In this document: positions 27,647-36,534 of the stretch, piece by piece
Position numbering within the stretch: the stretch's first letter is position 1
How the letters are laid out: each line of letters opens with the position of its first letter
The notes under the pieces: generated by a model
What the model was told of the DNA's origin: nothing
Databases searched by the model: none
Seen by the model: only the letters and a program-made list of their open reading frames with translations
Assembly (NCBI GenBank): GCA_028291545.1
Contig: JAQGHR010000089.1
Location: 27,303-91,302 of the forward strand
DNA from: Planctomycetota bacterium
GTDB taxonomy: Bacteria; Planctomycetota; Planctomycetia; Isosphaerales; Isosphaeraceae
Direction: 5' to 3'
DNA: 64,000 bases
Position numbers and translations under genes: made by a program

Positions 27647-28828
27647 ATGATGATCCCCCACCAGCCGCGGATACACTCCTCCGCGCTCGCTTTCCTGACG
27701 GTGATGCTTGCCGCAGGCTGCGGTTCGACCGAGTCCGGCTCCTCGTCCGCCACCCGAGCGGATTTCACAGCCAAGACCCAAGGGTCGGCCGAAGCGCTGT
27801 TGGAGCACATCGACCAGTTGTCGCTGCAATTCGGCGAGTCCGAAGCTGAGGACCCCGCGGCGGTTCGAAAGCTCTTGAGGGATTATTCGTCGGCCGTCGT
27901 CGAGACGGCCAAGGCCATCATCAAGGACACGAAGGCCGACCCGGTTCTGCGGCAGAGGGCGACCACGGCTCTGTTCGCTACCCTGTCTCGCAGTCGTGAA
28001 GCCGATCCCAAGGTGATGGAGACGATCATCCAGACCTCCGAGCGTATCGAGGCCGAGAATCCCAAGACCAACATCGCGGCAATCGCGGCCTTCGAACGCT
28101 GCAAGGCCTACGGTCTTGAGTTCCAGTTGACGCCCGTGCCCGACCGACCCGGCAAGATGAAGAACCTGGCCGAGGCCGTGGACCACCTCGGCCGCTTGGA
28201 CCCACCCCCCGAACCCGCTCCTGAACTGGTCAACAAGACGGCCATGGATTCCGAGGTCTACGGGCACCCCGAATTTGCCGAGAAACTGTACACGACGCTC
28301 ATCGAGGCATTTCCGGAGGACGACCGAGTCCCCTTCGCGAAAGGGGCCCTCGCCCGGCTCAAGCTCAAGGGCCAGATCCTGGAGGGTCTGGAGGGCCCTG
28401 GACGCGACGACAAGACGACCTCGCTGAAGGATTTCCGGGGGAAGGTCGTCCTCGTCGACTTCTGGGGAACCCTCTGCGTTCCCTGCACCAATGAAATCCC
28501 GGCGATGGAGGGCTATCGCAAGACGATGGAGGCGAAGGGGTTCGTGATCCTTGGCGTCTGCGTGGACCCCTCGATGGAGAACTACCTGGCCTACAGCAAG
28601 GAGATGAAACTTGACTGGCCCCAGATCTTCTCGAAGGTGACCAATCAGAAGATGAATTCGGTGATGACTCACCGATTCGGGGTGCAGCGGTTGCCGTTCA
28701 AGATGCTCATCGATCGCGATGGCCGCTTCCTCGCGTCGGGCCATTATTTTGAGGATTTGAAGCCGGAACTGGATAAGCTGCTGGGCCCGGAAAAGCCGGA
28801 AACGGCGGCCCCTGGCGAGAAGAAATAG
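27647..28828 (+). CDS. Thioredoxin-like (TlpA/AhpC-TSA type) lipoprotein
   Basis: 393 residues from the ATG at 27647 (a second ATG follows directly); the frame is open far upstream but that part is antisense to the deacetylase. A lipoprotein signal ends in VMLAAGC. Residues 50-230 are helical (EALLEHIDQLSLQFGESEAE), then a TlpA-like thioredoxin fold begins near residue 250: KDFRGKVVLVDFWGTLCVPC with the CXXC pair CVPC, a cis-Pro region RLPFKMLIDRDG, and GVCVDPSMENY. It is probably an envelope-anchored thiol-disulfide oxidoreductase for cytochrome c maturation or protein repair; a pentaheme cytochrome and MsrB nearby would be plausible beneficiaries. That link is inference. Confidence 0.85.
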   Translation: MMIPHQPRIHSSALAFLTVMLAAGCGSTESGSSSATRADFTAKTQGSAEALLEHIDQLSLQFGESEAEDPAAVRKLLRDYSSAVVETAKAIIKDTKADPVLRQRATTALFATLSRSREADPKVMETIIQTSERIEAENPKTNIAAIAAFERCKAYGLEFQLTPVPDRPGKMKNLAEAVDHLGRLDPPPEPAPELVNKTAMDSEVYGHPEFAEKLYTTLIEAFPEDDRVPFAKGALARLKLKGQILEGLEGPGRDDKTTSLKDFRGKVVLVDFWGTLCVPCTNEIPAMEGYRKTMEAKGFVILGVCVDPSMENYLAYSKEMKLDWPQIFSKVTNQKMNSVMTHRFGVQRLPFKMLIDRDGRFLASGHYFEDLKPELDKLLGPEKPETAAPGEKK

Positions 28829-28887
28829 CGGCGATTGCCTCGAACGATGGTGCGGATGGGTCGACAAGTCATCGTCCGGTCGATGAG

Positions 28888-28916
28888 AGCGAAATGCGGG
28901 TTGGGCTCGCTTTTTT
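28888..28916 (+). terminator. Weak intrinsic terminator after the thioredoxin-like gene
   Basis: AGCGA (28888-28892) pairs with TCGCT (28907-28911) around a 14-base loop and runs into six T residues at 28911-28916. The stem is short, but the T-run position is right, 60 bases past the stop codon. Confidence 0.4.
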
Positions 28917-29100
28917 GGAAAATGTTCTCGCGTGCGCTAGCCGACCTGTGTACATTAGCGGGCAAAGGCTCAGTTGGTGATCGTCCGTGTCATGGTACGG
29001 GCACGGAGGTCGCACGAAGGCCCCTCCCCCGCTCAGATCGGTAGGGCACGTTGACCTGACGGGGGCAACACTCCCTTTCCCTCGCCCTGGAGCCCCAACG

Positions 29101-29706
29101 ATGGCCGACCTGGAAGCCTTGACCTCGCGTCAACGCGAGATTTACGAATTCATCCGAAAGAAGATTCAGGGACGGGGCTACGGCCCCACCGTTCGAGAAA
29201 TCGGCAACGAGTTCGGCATCAAGAGCCCCAACGGGGTCATGTGCCACCTCAAGGCGCTACAGAAGAAAGGGCTGATCCACCGCGAAGCCAATATGTCGCG
29301 GGCCATTCAGCTCCTCCAGGATACCCCCGCCGGGGAACGACCCGTCCTGAGACTCCTCGGTAAGATCGCCGCCGGACAGCCGCTGGAAGCCATCGAGGAT
29401 GCCGAAGAATTCGGATTCGAGGATTGGACCAACCCGGATGAAAAGTTCGTGCTCCAGGTCACCGGCGAATCGATGATCGAGGAACACATCGCCGACGGCG
29501 ATTTCGTGATCATCCAGCGGCAAGAAACCGCCAGGGATGGACAGATTGTCGCGGTCCAGGACGATGAAGGTGCCGCCACCCTGAAGCGATTCTTCCGAGA
29601 GCGGAACCGGGTCCGCCTCGAACCCGCCAACAAGTCGATGAAGCCGATCTTTCGGGACAGCGTCACGATTCTGGGCACGCTGGCAGGCGTTGTGCGGAAA
29701 TATTGA
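29101..29706 (+). CDS. lexA: LexA repressor (SOS response regulator)
   Basis: 201 residues; ATG at 29101. Residues 1-70 are the winged helix domain (LTSRQREIYEFIRKKIQGRG; PTVREIGNEFGI recognition helix). The self-cleavage bond is Ala91-Gly92 in GKIAAGQPLEA. The peptidase dyad is Ser124 (VTGESMIEEHIADGD) and Lys162 (AATLKRFFRE). All are intact, so RecA-stimulated autocleavage is expected. An upstream SOS box of a known bacterial type was looked for and not found. The next gene is rnhA, separated by a nested palindrome at 29739-29796. Confidence 0.95.
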   Translation: MADLEALTSRQREIYEFIRKKIQGRGYGPTVREIGNEFGIKSPNGVMCHLKALQKKGLIHREANMSRAIQLLQDTPAGERPVLRLLGKIAAGQPLEAIEDAEEFGFEDWTNPDEKFVLQVTGESMIEEHIADGDFVIIQRQETARDGQIVAVQDDEGAATLKRFFRERNRVRLEPANKSMKPIFRDSVTILGTLAGVVRKY

Positions 29707-29738
29707 GGATCCCGGACGGATCGCGACCAAGCGAGAGT

Positions 29739-29796
29739 GAACACGGAGGAGCGCGGGAGGAAGATCCCTCTTCCTTTTGTGTTCGCCTCCGTGTTC
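29739..29796. repeat. Nested palindrome between lexA and rnhA
   Basis: GAACACGGAGG (29739-29749) is the exact complement of CCTCCGTGTTC (29786-29796). Inside it AGGAAGA (29758-29764) pairs with TCTTCCT (29769-29775) around a TCCC loop, followed by TTTTG. The 58-base unit could act as the lexA terminator, but the outer 11 bp arms resemble dispersed CTCCGTG-type repeats known from some bacterial genomes. No other copy lies in this window. Confidence 0.6.
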
Positions 29797-29842
29797 TTTG
29801 TAGCTTTATGGTCAGATTTTTCTCGTCTCGTCGAGTGCCACG

Positions 29843-30322
29843 ATGGCCAGATCCGCCGATCTCGATTTCGTCCGCCTCTTCACCGACGGCGCCTGCTCCG
29901 GCAACCCGGGCCCGGGTGGCTGGGCCTACATTCTCCAGCATCCCGCCAGCGGGAAGGTGATCGACGGTTCCGGGGCCGAGTCGGCGACCACGAACAATCG
30001 GATGGAACTGACCGCCGCCATCGAGGGGCTCGCAGCCCTGAAAAAGCCCTGCCGGGTCGAGCTCGTCACCGATAGCGAATACGTCGGCAAGGGTCTTCGC
30101 GACTGGTCACCCAAGTGGAAGGCCAACGGCTGGCGGCGCAAGGAGGGGAAGAGCTACAAGCCGGTGGTCAATGTCGACCTCTGGCAGCGCCTCGACGAAG
30201 TCGCTTCCCGACACGAAGTGACGGTCACGATCGTGCTGGGACACAATGGCCACCCGGAGAATGAGGCCTGCGACCGGATGGCGGTCGCAGCCTACAAGGC
30301 CCTGGTCGCCGACTCCAGATAG
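29843..30322 (+). CDS. rnhA: Ribonuclease HI
   Basis: 159 residues; ATG at 29843. It cleaves the RNA strand of RNA-DNA hybrids. The metal ligands are Asp15 (LFTDGACSGNPGPGGW), Glu55 (NNRMELTAAI), Asp77 (LVTDSEY) and Asp144 (NEACDRMA), the standard DEDD set. The loop HNGHPENE (134-141) has the usual His, with HNGH in place of the common HAGH. The length is close to the E. coli enzyme. No signal peptide. It follows lexA by 136 bases but with a hairpin between, so it probably has its own promoter. Confidence 0.95.
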   Translation: MARSADLDFVRLFTDGACSGNPGPGGWAYILQHPASGKVIDGSGAESATTNNRMELTAAIEGLAALKKPCRVELVTDSEYVGKGLRDWSPKWKANGWRRKEGKSYKPVVNVDLWQRLDEVASRHEVTVTIVLGHNGHPENEACDRMAVAAYKALVADSR

Positions 30323-30538
30323 ACTCGAGACGCCCACGAGAGAACTCGCGGCATATCCCGGTCCGATCGGGCATGGATAACCATGGAGCCGTCCGCGATT
30401 TCGGGGGCTCGCCGTCAAATCCATCGAATTTCCGTTGGACAATCCAGTCCAGCGACGCCACCATACATAGAAGGATTCACGCTGTAGGAATATTCTTTGT
30501 CCGCCGGCGCATCTGTGGAAATCTGCAAGGGCTCGATC

Positions 30539-31318
30539 GTGGCCGCGTCCCGTAAGACGTACCTGATCCTGTTTGCTCTGATCTCGAGTGGCGCCCTCGC
30601 CTTCTTCGCCGCCAGCCCCCGGTCAAAATCGGGCCGGAACCCGTCCGAACATGTGGCACGAAGACCGGCCTGGCGATCGAGCTTGGACGAGGCTCCTCCG
30701 GAAGTCCAGGAGTTCCTCGGCCGCGTCTTCGAGAAGATCCCAGAGCACGGCGCCGAATTGACCGGTTACCGATTTTACGACTGGGAATGGGACGGCAGGC
30801 CCACACATGAGGCGATGGGGTTCAAGGCCATCCGGGGCCTCGATCCCGAGACGCTTATCGCGAGAGTGATGAACGTCGACAGTTACGTGGGAAATATTCC
30901 CCATGTTGTCGTCTCGCGAACACTGACGGATTCCGAGTTCAAACCACCCGGAAAGGTGCGTTTCTACCAGAGAATCCGCGTCCCAAAAATCGCCACGATC
31001 CAGCACGAGCTCGTCCTTGTGGACGCCGGAACCATCAAGGGTTATCGGGTCGCCTACTGGTATCTGCTGAAGGACAGGACGAAGGCGCTGGACGCCGGTA
31101 GCGGAGCGCGCAGCGAGTACAACGTCGGCGCCTGGCTGGCGGCACCCGGCACCGTGGGTTATGCACTTAGCTCGTGGCCGGGGCGAGAGGACGTCAACGC
31201 GCTCCAATGGGTCTCACTGACCTCGGGCGCGAACGCGCTCGCGAAAAAAGTTGTCGAGGGGAACATCGACGGTATGGCGGCTTGGTCTCTGAAGCCGACG
31301 GAGCTGGGTCTCCGATAA
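30539..31318 (+). CDS. Membrane-anchored protein with a START/SRPBCC-like fold (predicted)
   Basis: 259 residues from a GTG at 30539 (AGGG eight bases upstream); a TTG at 30497 is the longest option. The N-terminus has one hydrophobic segment (TYLILFALISSGALAFFAA), probably a signal anchor. The mature part has the strand-helix rhythm of the SRPBCC/START superfamily: DPETLIARVMNVDSYVGNI, then VVVSRTLTDSEFKPPGKVRF, HELVLVDAGTIKGYRVAYWY and a C-terminal amphipathic helix ANALAKKVVEGNIDG. These proteins bind lipids or other hydrophobic ligands in a deep cavity. The assignment is by shape only. It precedes the giant surface gene by 400 bases and a stem-loop. Confidence 0.55.
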   Translation: MAASRKTYLILFALISSGALAFFAASPRSKSGRNPSEHVARRPAWRSSLDEAPPEVQEFLGRVFEKIPEHGAELTGYRFYDWEWDGRPTHEAMGFKAIRGLDPETLIARVMNVDSYVGNIPHVVVSRTLTDSEFKPPGKVRFYQRIRVPKIATIQHELVLVDAGTIKGYRVAYWYLLKDRTKALDAGSGARSEYNVGAWLAAPGTVGYALSSWPGREDVNALQWVSLTSGANALAKKVVEGNIDGMAAWSLKPTELGLR

Positions 31319-31409
31319 TCCGCAGGGCGCGGCAATGCCGTCCATCCCGACCCCAGCAAGCCGCGGGCAAAGCATCAAACAAGTCGCACGATCCGTCCGT
31401 TCATTTCAA

Positions 31410-31434
31410 CCCGATTTCGTGGTTCGAAATCGGG
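31410..31434. terminator. 9 bp stem-loop after the SRPBCC-like gene
   Basis: CCCGATTTC (31410-31418) pairs exactly with GAAATCGGG (31426-31434) around GTGGTTC. It lies 91 bases after the preceding stop and 139 before the promoter at 31573. Without a T-run it is only a possible terminator. Confidence 0.4.
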
Positions 31435-31572
31435 CGATTCGGGAGCGAACCTGCTCGGGATTCTCAAGAGACCGGCCGATGATGGATCAGACACGGTCCT
31501 CGGCCAAGGAACGTCCAGCCCAAATTGCCCGGACGGGCCGCGACAAATTGCGTGCATGGGTGGATTTTTTTC

Positions 31573-31602
31573 TTGACAGTTCAGGAGCGGGGCGCGTATT
31601 GT
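31573..31602 (+). promoter_or_regulatory. Sigma-70-like promoter of the giant surface protein gene
   Basis: TTGACA at 31573-31578, an 18-base spacer, then TATTGT at 31597-31602. A T7 run just upstream (31564-31571) resembles an UP element. It gives a leader of about 100 bases before the chosen start at 31719. GGTAATATACC at 31612-31622 is a small palindrome just past the expected transcription start. The rest of 31319-31718 shows no gene. Confidence 0.6.
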
Positions 31603-31718
31603 TTGGATATGCGGTAATATACCGAGAAGTTAGCGCGGCGAGAAGTGCCAAGACGAAGGCGCGTCTGACCCCACGGTGGGGTCGAGTAGCGATGTTTCGC
31701 GAGCTGGAGATGACTCTC

Positions 31719-34700
31719 ATGGGCGGTAGGCGATTCGGCTCTCGGCGGACAGCCGGGCGAGTGAGGCCCTCACGGAGCCTGCCGGCTTTGGAGGCGTTAG
31801 AAAGCCGTCAGCTCCTCGCCACGTTCACCGTGACGAACAACCAGGACTTGTTCCCGGGCGGAGGCGTCGTGCCGGGCTCGTTGAGGGACGCGATCAACAA
31901 GGCGAATCTCCAGGCCGGCGCGGACAACATCGTCTTCAACATCGCGGGCACGGGCATCCACACGATCCTGCCGGATATCGCCCTGCCGCCGCTCACCGAC
32001 ACCGTCAAGATTGACGGTACCACCCAGCCGGGCTATGCGGGCCAGCCGGTGATCGAGATCGACGGCTCGAATGCGGGCGTCGGCGCGAATGGTTTGCGCC
32101 TCGATACCGGAAACATCATGATCCGTGCTCTGGCGATCAATCGGTTCCGCTCATCGGGCATCCGAATCGAGTCGGGTCAGGATACCGTACAGCTCTGCTT
32201 TATCGGGACGACCCCAGCGGGGAACACGGCCGCGGCAAACGGCAATTACGGCATCTTCGTGGACGGCGGGGCGAACAATATCATCGGCGGGTTCGACACC
32301 AAGCTCGGCGCCCTGGGGAACGTGATCTCCGGCAATACTGGTGGCGGGATCAACCTGTTCAACTCCGGGGCGTCTAACAATGTGATCGTCGGCAATTTCA
32401 TCGGGACGGACGTCTCGGGCGCCCGCGCCCTGCCGAACACGGGAAATGGGATTTCGATCGTTGGCGGCGCGTTCAACCAGATCGGCGGACAGACGGCCGG
32501 CCAGTCCAATGTGATCTCGGGCAACACCGGAGACGGGGTCTCGATCCTGGGGGCGTCGGCGCGAAATACGTCACTTGTCGCGAATTTCATCGGCGTCGAC
32601 GGTAACCCGATCGGTAGTCCCGGTGGCGGTTCCAGCGGCGGGAATATCGCCGTCGCCAATGGAGGGGCGGGGATTGCGATTACCGGCGCGCCGCAGACAT
32701 TCATCGGCGGTACCGGCCCGGAATCCACCAATATCATTTCGGGTAACAAGGGCGCCGGCGTCGCGATTGTCGGTGGCGACACTACAATCATTCGAGGCAA
32801 CATCCTGGGTGCGGACGCTACGGGCGTGAAGGGCCTGGGGAACCTCGGCGCCGGTGTCTCGATCAATGGTGGTGATGGCTCCCAGATCGGTGGTACGCTC
32901 GCCGGCGCGGGCAACATCATTGCATTTAACGGAAAGACGTTTCAGTCCGGCGGTGTCAACATCTTCTCAGGCCGCCGGATCCCGATCCTCAGCAATTCGA
33001 TCTTCGGCAACTTCGGGCTCGGGACCATCCTATTCAACGTGGGGGGGCAGCCCGTCGCCAACGATGGCGGCGACCCGGACCAGGGACCGAACGACCTGCA
33101 GAACTATCCGGTGCTCACGAAAGTCGCGACCGCCGCGGGCCGGACCTTGATCCAGGGCAGCTTGAATAGTCAGCCGAACACGACCTATACGGTGCAATTC
33201 TTCTCGAACGTGTCGAAGGACCCTAGCAACTTCGGCGAGGGTCAGACGCTGCTGGGCCAGACCCAGGTCACGACCGACAGCAACGGTATTGCGGACATCA
33301 ATATTACCTTGCCAACCCCCTCGGTGATCGGCCAGTTCATCTCCGCCACGGCCACGGATTCCCAGGGGAACACGTCGGAATTCGCTCTGGATATCCAGGT
33401 CGTCAAGGCGAATCAGGCGAACCTGTCAGTCGCGATCGCCGCGAGCCCAAACCCTGCAACGCTGGGGTCGGACCTGACGTACACGATCACCGTCGTGAAT
33501 AACGGCCCCGACCAGGCGACGAACGTCCAACTCGTTCAGACCCTTCCTCCGGGCGTGACTTTCAAGTCAGGAATTGCAACTCAAGGTTCGTTGACCTCGG
33601 CGGGCACCCTCGTCCTGGGGAATCTTGGGGCGATCGACGCGGGGACGAGCGTCGTCGCCACGGTTCTCGTGGCACCCTCGGCAATCGGGTCGATCACGAC
33701 GACGGCCAATGTCAGCTCGGGTGAGATCGACCCGGACACGACCGACAATCAGGCGAGTCAGACGACGGTCGTGGACATCCCGGCGGATCTTGGCCTGATA
33801 CTCACTTCGGATCCCGCTCGGGTCACGGTCGGACAGAATACCCAGCTCAGCGCGATCGTGAATAACTTCGGCCCCGGTGCCGCGACCGGAACGGTGCTGA
33901 GAGTGGCTCTGCCGGCCGGCGTCAGTTTCGTGACAGCCTCGCTGGGACAAGGCTCCGCGTCGTTCGCGAACGGGATCGTCACGGCCAATCTCGGCACGCT
34001 TGCCAGTGGCGTCTCGAGCCCCGTGTACATCGTCGTCACCGCGCCGATCTTTGTCCCGAGCTCGGGCGTCTTGAGCGTGACCGCCAGCGTGTCCGCGAAC
34101 GAGATCGAACCCGCCGGGCAAGACCCCACGCCGAATCAAGTCTCTCTGGACGTCCCGGTCGATCCCTCCAGCGACGTGTCCCTGAGCTTCGTGGGAAGTC
34201 CCGAGCCGATCCTGGCCGGGTCCAACCTGACGTATTTCTATACGGTGATTAACAACGGCCCCTCGCCGGCCACCGGCATCGTCCTGACGGATATCATCCC
34301 GGCGGGAATGACTTTCGTCGCCGCACCTCCCCCGAGTCAGGGTGTGACCTCGTTCAGTAACGGTGTCGTCACGGTTTCGATCGGCAGCCTTGGCCCGAGC
34401 GGGGTCGCGACCGGGACCATCACCGTCACTCCGACAAAGACCGGTGTGATCCTGAACACGGCCACTGTGGCGCTCGATCAACCCGACCCGAACACCGCGA
34501 ACAACACGTTCACAGCCATCTCGACGGTGAGCCCCGCCGATCTTTCGGTCAAGACGAGCGTGGCGCCCGATCCAGTCGAAGCGGGTCACAACCTCACATA
34601 CACCCTGTTCATCTCCAATAATGGCCCCGCCGACGCCACGAACGTGCAGCTTTCGGATCTTCTCCCGAGCGGCGTCGTTTTCGTGTCGGCAATTGCGACC

Positions 34701-36392
34701 CAGGGGGATGTTCAGCAGTTGAACGGAAAGGTGACGGGAACTCTCGGGGCGATCATTCCCGGCACAACGGACCGGGTGTTGGCCGCCGGATCGACGGTCC
34801 TGGTCACGATCGTGGTGACGCCACCGGTATCGGCCGTGCTCACGAACACTGCGACCATCTCATCAGACCAGATTGATATCAATCCCGGCAACAACACACA
34901 GACTGTCACCACCAACGTCAGCCCCGCGGACCTCGGGGTCTCTCTGGGGGTCTCGCCGAATATCGTCCTCGCGGGCGATCCTCTCACGTTCACGGCGTTC
35001 GTCACGAATACGTCGGGGCCATCGACCGCGAACAACGTGGTCCTGAGAGACTTGCTGCCTGCCGGTCTCCAGTTCGTTTCCGCCACCAGCAGCCAGGGCA
35101 CGGTGACCTCGGATAGCTCGGGCGTAACTGCTCGACTCGGCTCCCTGCCCGCCGGAGGCTCGGCCACGGTCACGATCATCGCGAAACCCCTGATCGAAGG
35201 GGCGTTCACGAACTCGGTATCGATCGTTTCGGATCAGGTGGACCCCGATACGACGAACAATACGGCCCAGGTGACCGCGAGTGTCATCAACGGCCCGGGC
35301 GTGCTCCAGTTCGCCGCGAGCACCTTCACGGTGGGGGAAAACTCGGGCGCCGCGATCATCACCGTTGTACGAACTAGCGGCAACAGGGGCTCGGTCGCGG
35401 TGAACTTCAGCACCAGTGACGGAACGGGCCTGGCCGGGTTGAACTACAAGGCCACGTCGGGAACGCTGGTCTTCAACGATGGGGAAACGTCCAAGACCTT
35501 CAGCGTGCCCCTGATCGATGATGGCTCGGTGAATGGCAATACGAGCATCCACCTCTCCTTGACGTCGCCGACCGGCGGGGCCAGTGTCGGCGCCAACTCG
35601 AGCGCGACGCTGATTTCGACGGAGACGGATTTCGACGTCAACGGTCCCAAGGTCGTGGACGTTCAGGTTCAAGGCAGCGGCAGGTTTGTGACCGGCGTGA
35701 CCCTGGTCTTCGACGAAGCCCTTGACCCATCCCGTGCCACCAATCCGGGCAACTACACCCTGATGGCTCCCGGTAAGAATGGCCGCGGTGAGATCGCCGT
35801 GGCGATCTTGCCGCCGACTTACAACCCCGTGAACCATACGGTCACGATCACCTCGGGTCGCTCGCTGGCCCTCAACAGCTTCTACCGCGTGATCGTAAAT
35901 GGTGCGGTGGGAACGGGCGTGACGGATATCTTCGGCAACGCGCTCCAGGGCGCGGATAGCCAGGGGAATGGCCAGAATTACATGGCCACCTTCGCCCGAG
36001 GATCGTCCCTGAAATACGCCGATCATGATGGCGATCTCGTTACCCTGAACCTCTCGAACGGTGGCCTCCTCGATCTCTACCGCTCGGCAAGCGGAGACGG
36101 TCAGGTCCTCCGAGTCCTGGGCGCCGGAGCCAGGAGGAGCGTCCTCTCCGGCAACGTGAAGCGAGGCTCGTTCAAGAGTGACGGCGTGGCGACGTTCAAC
36201 TCGATCATCGGCGCCAACTTTGGCCAGGTGGATTCGCGCCTGACGACGCCCAAATTCTTCGTCGACAGCGTGACTGCCTTCATCAAGGGTAGCAATTCGA
36301 GCCTCGTCCGCGCCTCGTCCGTCTCGGTCAACGGCAGTCCGGCGACGGGTCGACTGTTTGCAAGAAGCTTCGCCCGGCGAGTCCATCACTGA
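31719..36392 (+). CDS. Giant LEPR-XLL surface protein with beta-helix, five DUF11 repeats and Calx-beta
   Basis: 1557 residues from the ATG at 31719 (GGAG nine bases upstream); ATGs at 31710 and 31692 are alternatives. LEALESRQLLA near residue 24 is the planctomycete LEPR-XLL-type export motif. Domains in order: a right-handed beta-helix with Asn-rich turns (residues ~31-545; NVISGNTGGGINLF, NIISGNKGAGVAIVGG); five DUF11 repeats (~565-1187) with the signature NLTYTxxxxNNGP; a Calx-beta domain (~1195-1300); an Ig/SbsA-like domain (~1307-1414); and a C-terminal module (~1424-1530) with YADHDGDLV and GAGARRS. No membrane anchor or dockerin is seen. It is a probable cell-surface or matrix protein. 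The next gene shares its C-terminal half. Confidence 0.85.
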   Translation: MGGRRFGSRRTAGRVRPSRSLPALEALESRQLLATFTVTNNQDLFPGGGVVPGSLRDAINKANLQAGADNIVFNIAGTGIHTILPDIALPPLTDTVKIDGTTQPGYAGQPVIEIDGSNAGVGANGLRLDTGNIMIRALAINRFRSSGIRIESGQDTVQLCFIGTTPAGNTAAANGNYGIFVDGGANNIIGGFDTKLGALGNVISGNTGGGINLFNSGASNNVIVGNFIGTDVSGARALPNTGNGISIVGGAFNQIGGQTAGQSNVISGNTGDGVSILGASARNTSLVANFIGVDGNPIGSPGGGSSGGNIAVANGGAGIAITGAPQTFIGGTGPESTNIISGNKGAGVAIVGGDTTIIRGNILGADATGVKGLGNLGAGVSINGGDGSQIGGTLAGAGNIIAFNGKTFQSGGVNIFSGRRIPILSNSIFGNFGLGTILFNVGGQPVANDGGDPDQGPNDLQNYPVLTKVATAAGRTLIQGSLNSQPNTTYTVQFFSNVSKDPSNFGEGQTLLGQTQVTTDSNGIADINITLPTPSVIGQFISATATDSQGNTSEFALDIQVVKANQANLSVAIAASPNPATLGSDLTYTITVVNNGPDQATNVQLVQTLPPGVTFKSGIATQGSLTSAGTLVLGNLGAIDAGTSVVATVLVAPSAIGSITTTANVSSGEIDPDTTDNQASQTTVVDIPADLGLILTSDPARVTVGQNTQLSAIVNNFGPGAATGTVLRVALPAGVSFVTASLGQGSASFANGIVTANLGTLASGVSSPVYIVVTAPIFVPSSGVLSVTASVSANEIEPAGQDPTPNQVSLDVPVDPSSDVSLSFVGSPEPILAGSNLTYFYTVINNGPSPATGIVLTDIIPAGMTFVAAPPPSQGVTSFSNGVVTVSIGSLGPSGVATGTITVTPTKTGVILNTATVALDQPDPNTANNTFTAISTVSPADLSVKTSVAPDPVEAGHNLTYTLFISNNGPADATNVQLSDLLPSGVVFVSAIATQGDVQQLNGKVTGTLGAIIPGTTDRVLAAGSTVLVTIVVTPPVSAVLTNTATISSDQIDINPGNNTQTVTTNVSPADLGVSLGVSPNIVLAGDPLTFTAFVTNTSGPSTANNVVLRDLLPAGLQFVSATSSQGTVTSDSSGVTARLGSLPAGGSATVTIIAKPLIEGAFTNSVSIVSDQVDPDTTNNTAQVTASVINGPGVLQFAASTFTVGENSGAAIITVVRTSGNRGSVAVNFSTSDGTGLAGLNYKATSGTLVFNDGETSKTFSVPLIDDGSVNGNTSIHLSLTSPTGGASVGANSSATLISTETDFDVNGPKVVDVQVQGSGRFVTGVTLVFDEALDPSRATNPGNYTLMAPGKNGRGEIAVAILPPTYNPVNHTVTITSGRSLALNSFYRVIVNGAVGTGVTDIFGNALQGADSQGNGQNYMATFARGSSLKYADHDGDLVTLNLSNGGLLDLYRSASGDGQVLRVLGAGARRSVLSGNVKRGSFKSDGVATFNSIIGANFGQVDSRLTTPKFFVDSVTAFIKGSNSSLVRASSVSVNGSPATGRLFARSFARRVHH

Positions 36393-36435
36393 GTGCGGGA
36401 GGATGCGTCGCCTCTTGCCACCGAACCGTGCATGA

Positions 36436-36471
36436 AACGAGGAGCGGTGCGAGACGGCACCGCTCCTCGTT
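36436..36471. terminator. 15 bp perfect stem-loop between the two surface protein genes
   Basis: AACGAGGAGCGGTGC (36436-36450) and GCACCGCTCCTCGTT (36457-36471) are perfect complements with a six-base loop GAGACG, starting 43 bases after the first surface gene. TCCGTTTGTC follows. It should end transcription of the upstream gene, making the second surface gene an independent unit or one dependent on read-through. Confidence 0.7.
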
Positions 36472-36534
36472 CCGTTTGTCACAACCGGAAGCCCGCCTGG
36501 ATTTGGTCCACTCTCATCCATCGAGGACGACCCC

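Noticed and set aside
28829..29100. A LexA box upstream of lexA
   Set aside because: Types resembling GTTC-N7-GTTC, CGAAC-type and TGTTC-N4-GAACA sites were looked for by eye and none fitted; the planctomycete motif may differ, so nothing is claimed.
32240..32900. Possible tandem DNA repeats in the beta-helix region
   Set aside because: The periodicity is at protein level (Asn-rich turns of a beta-helix); DNA copies are too diverged to be a repeat array or CRISPR.
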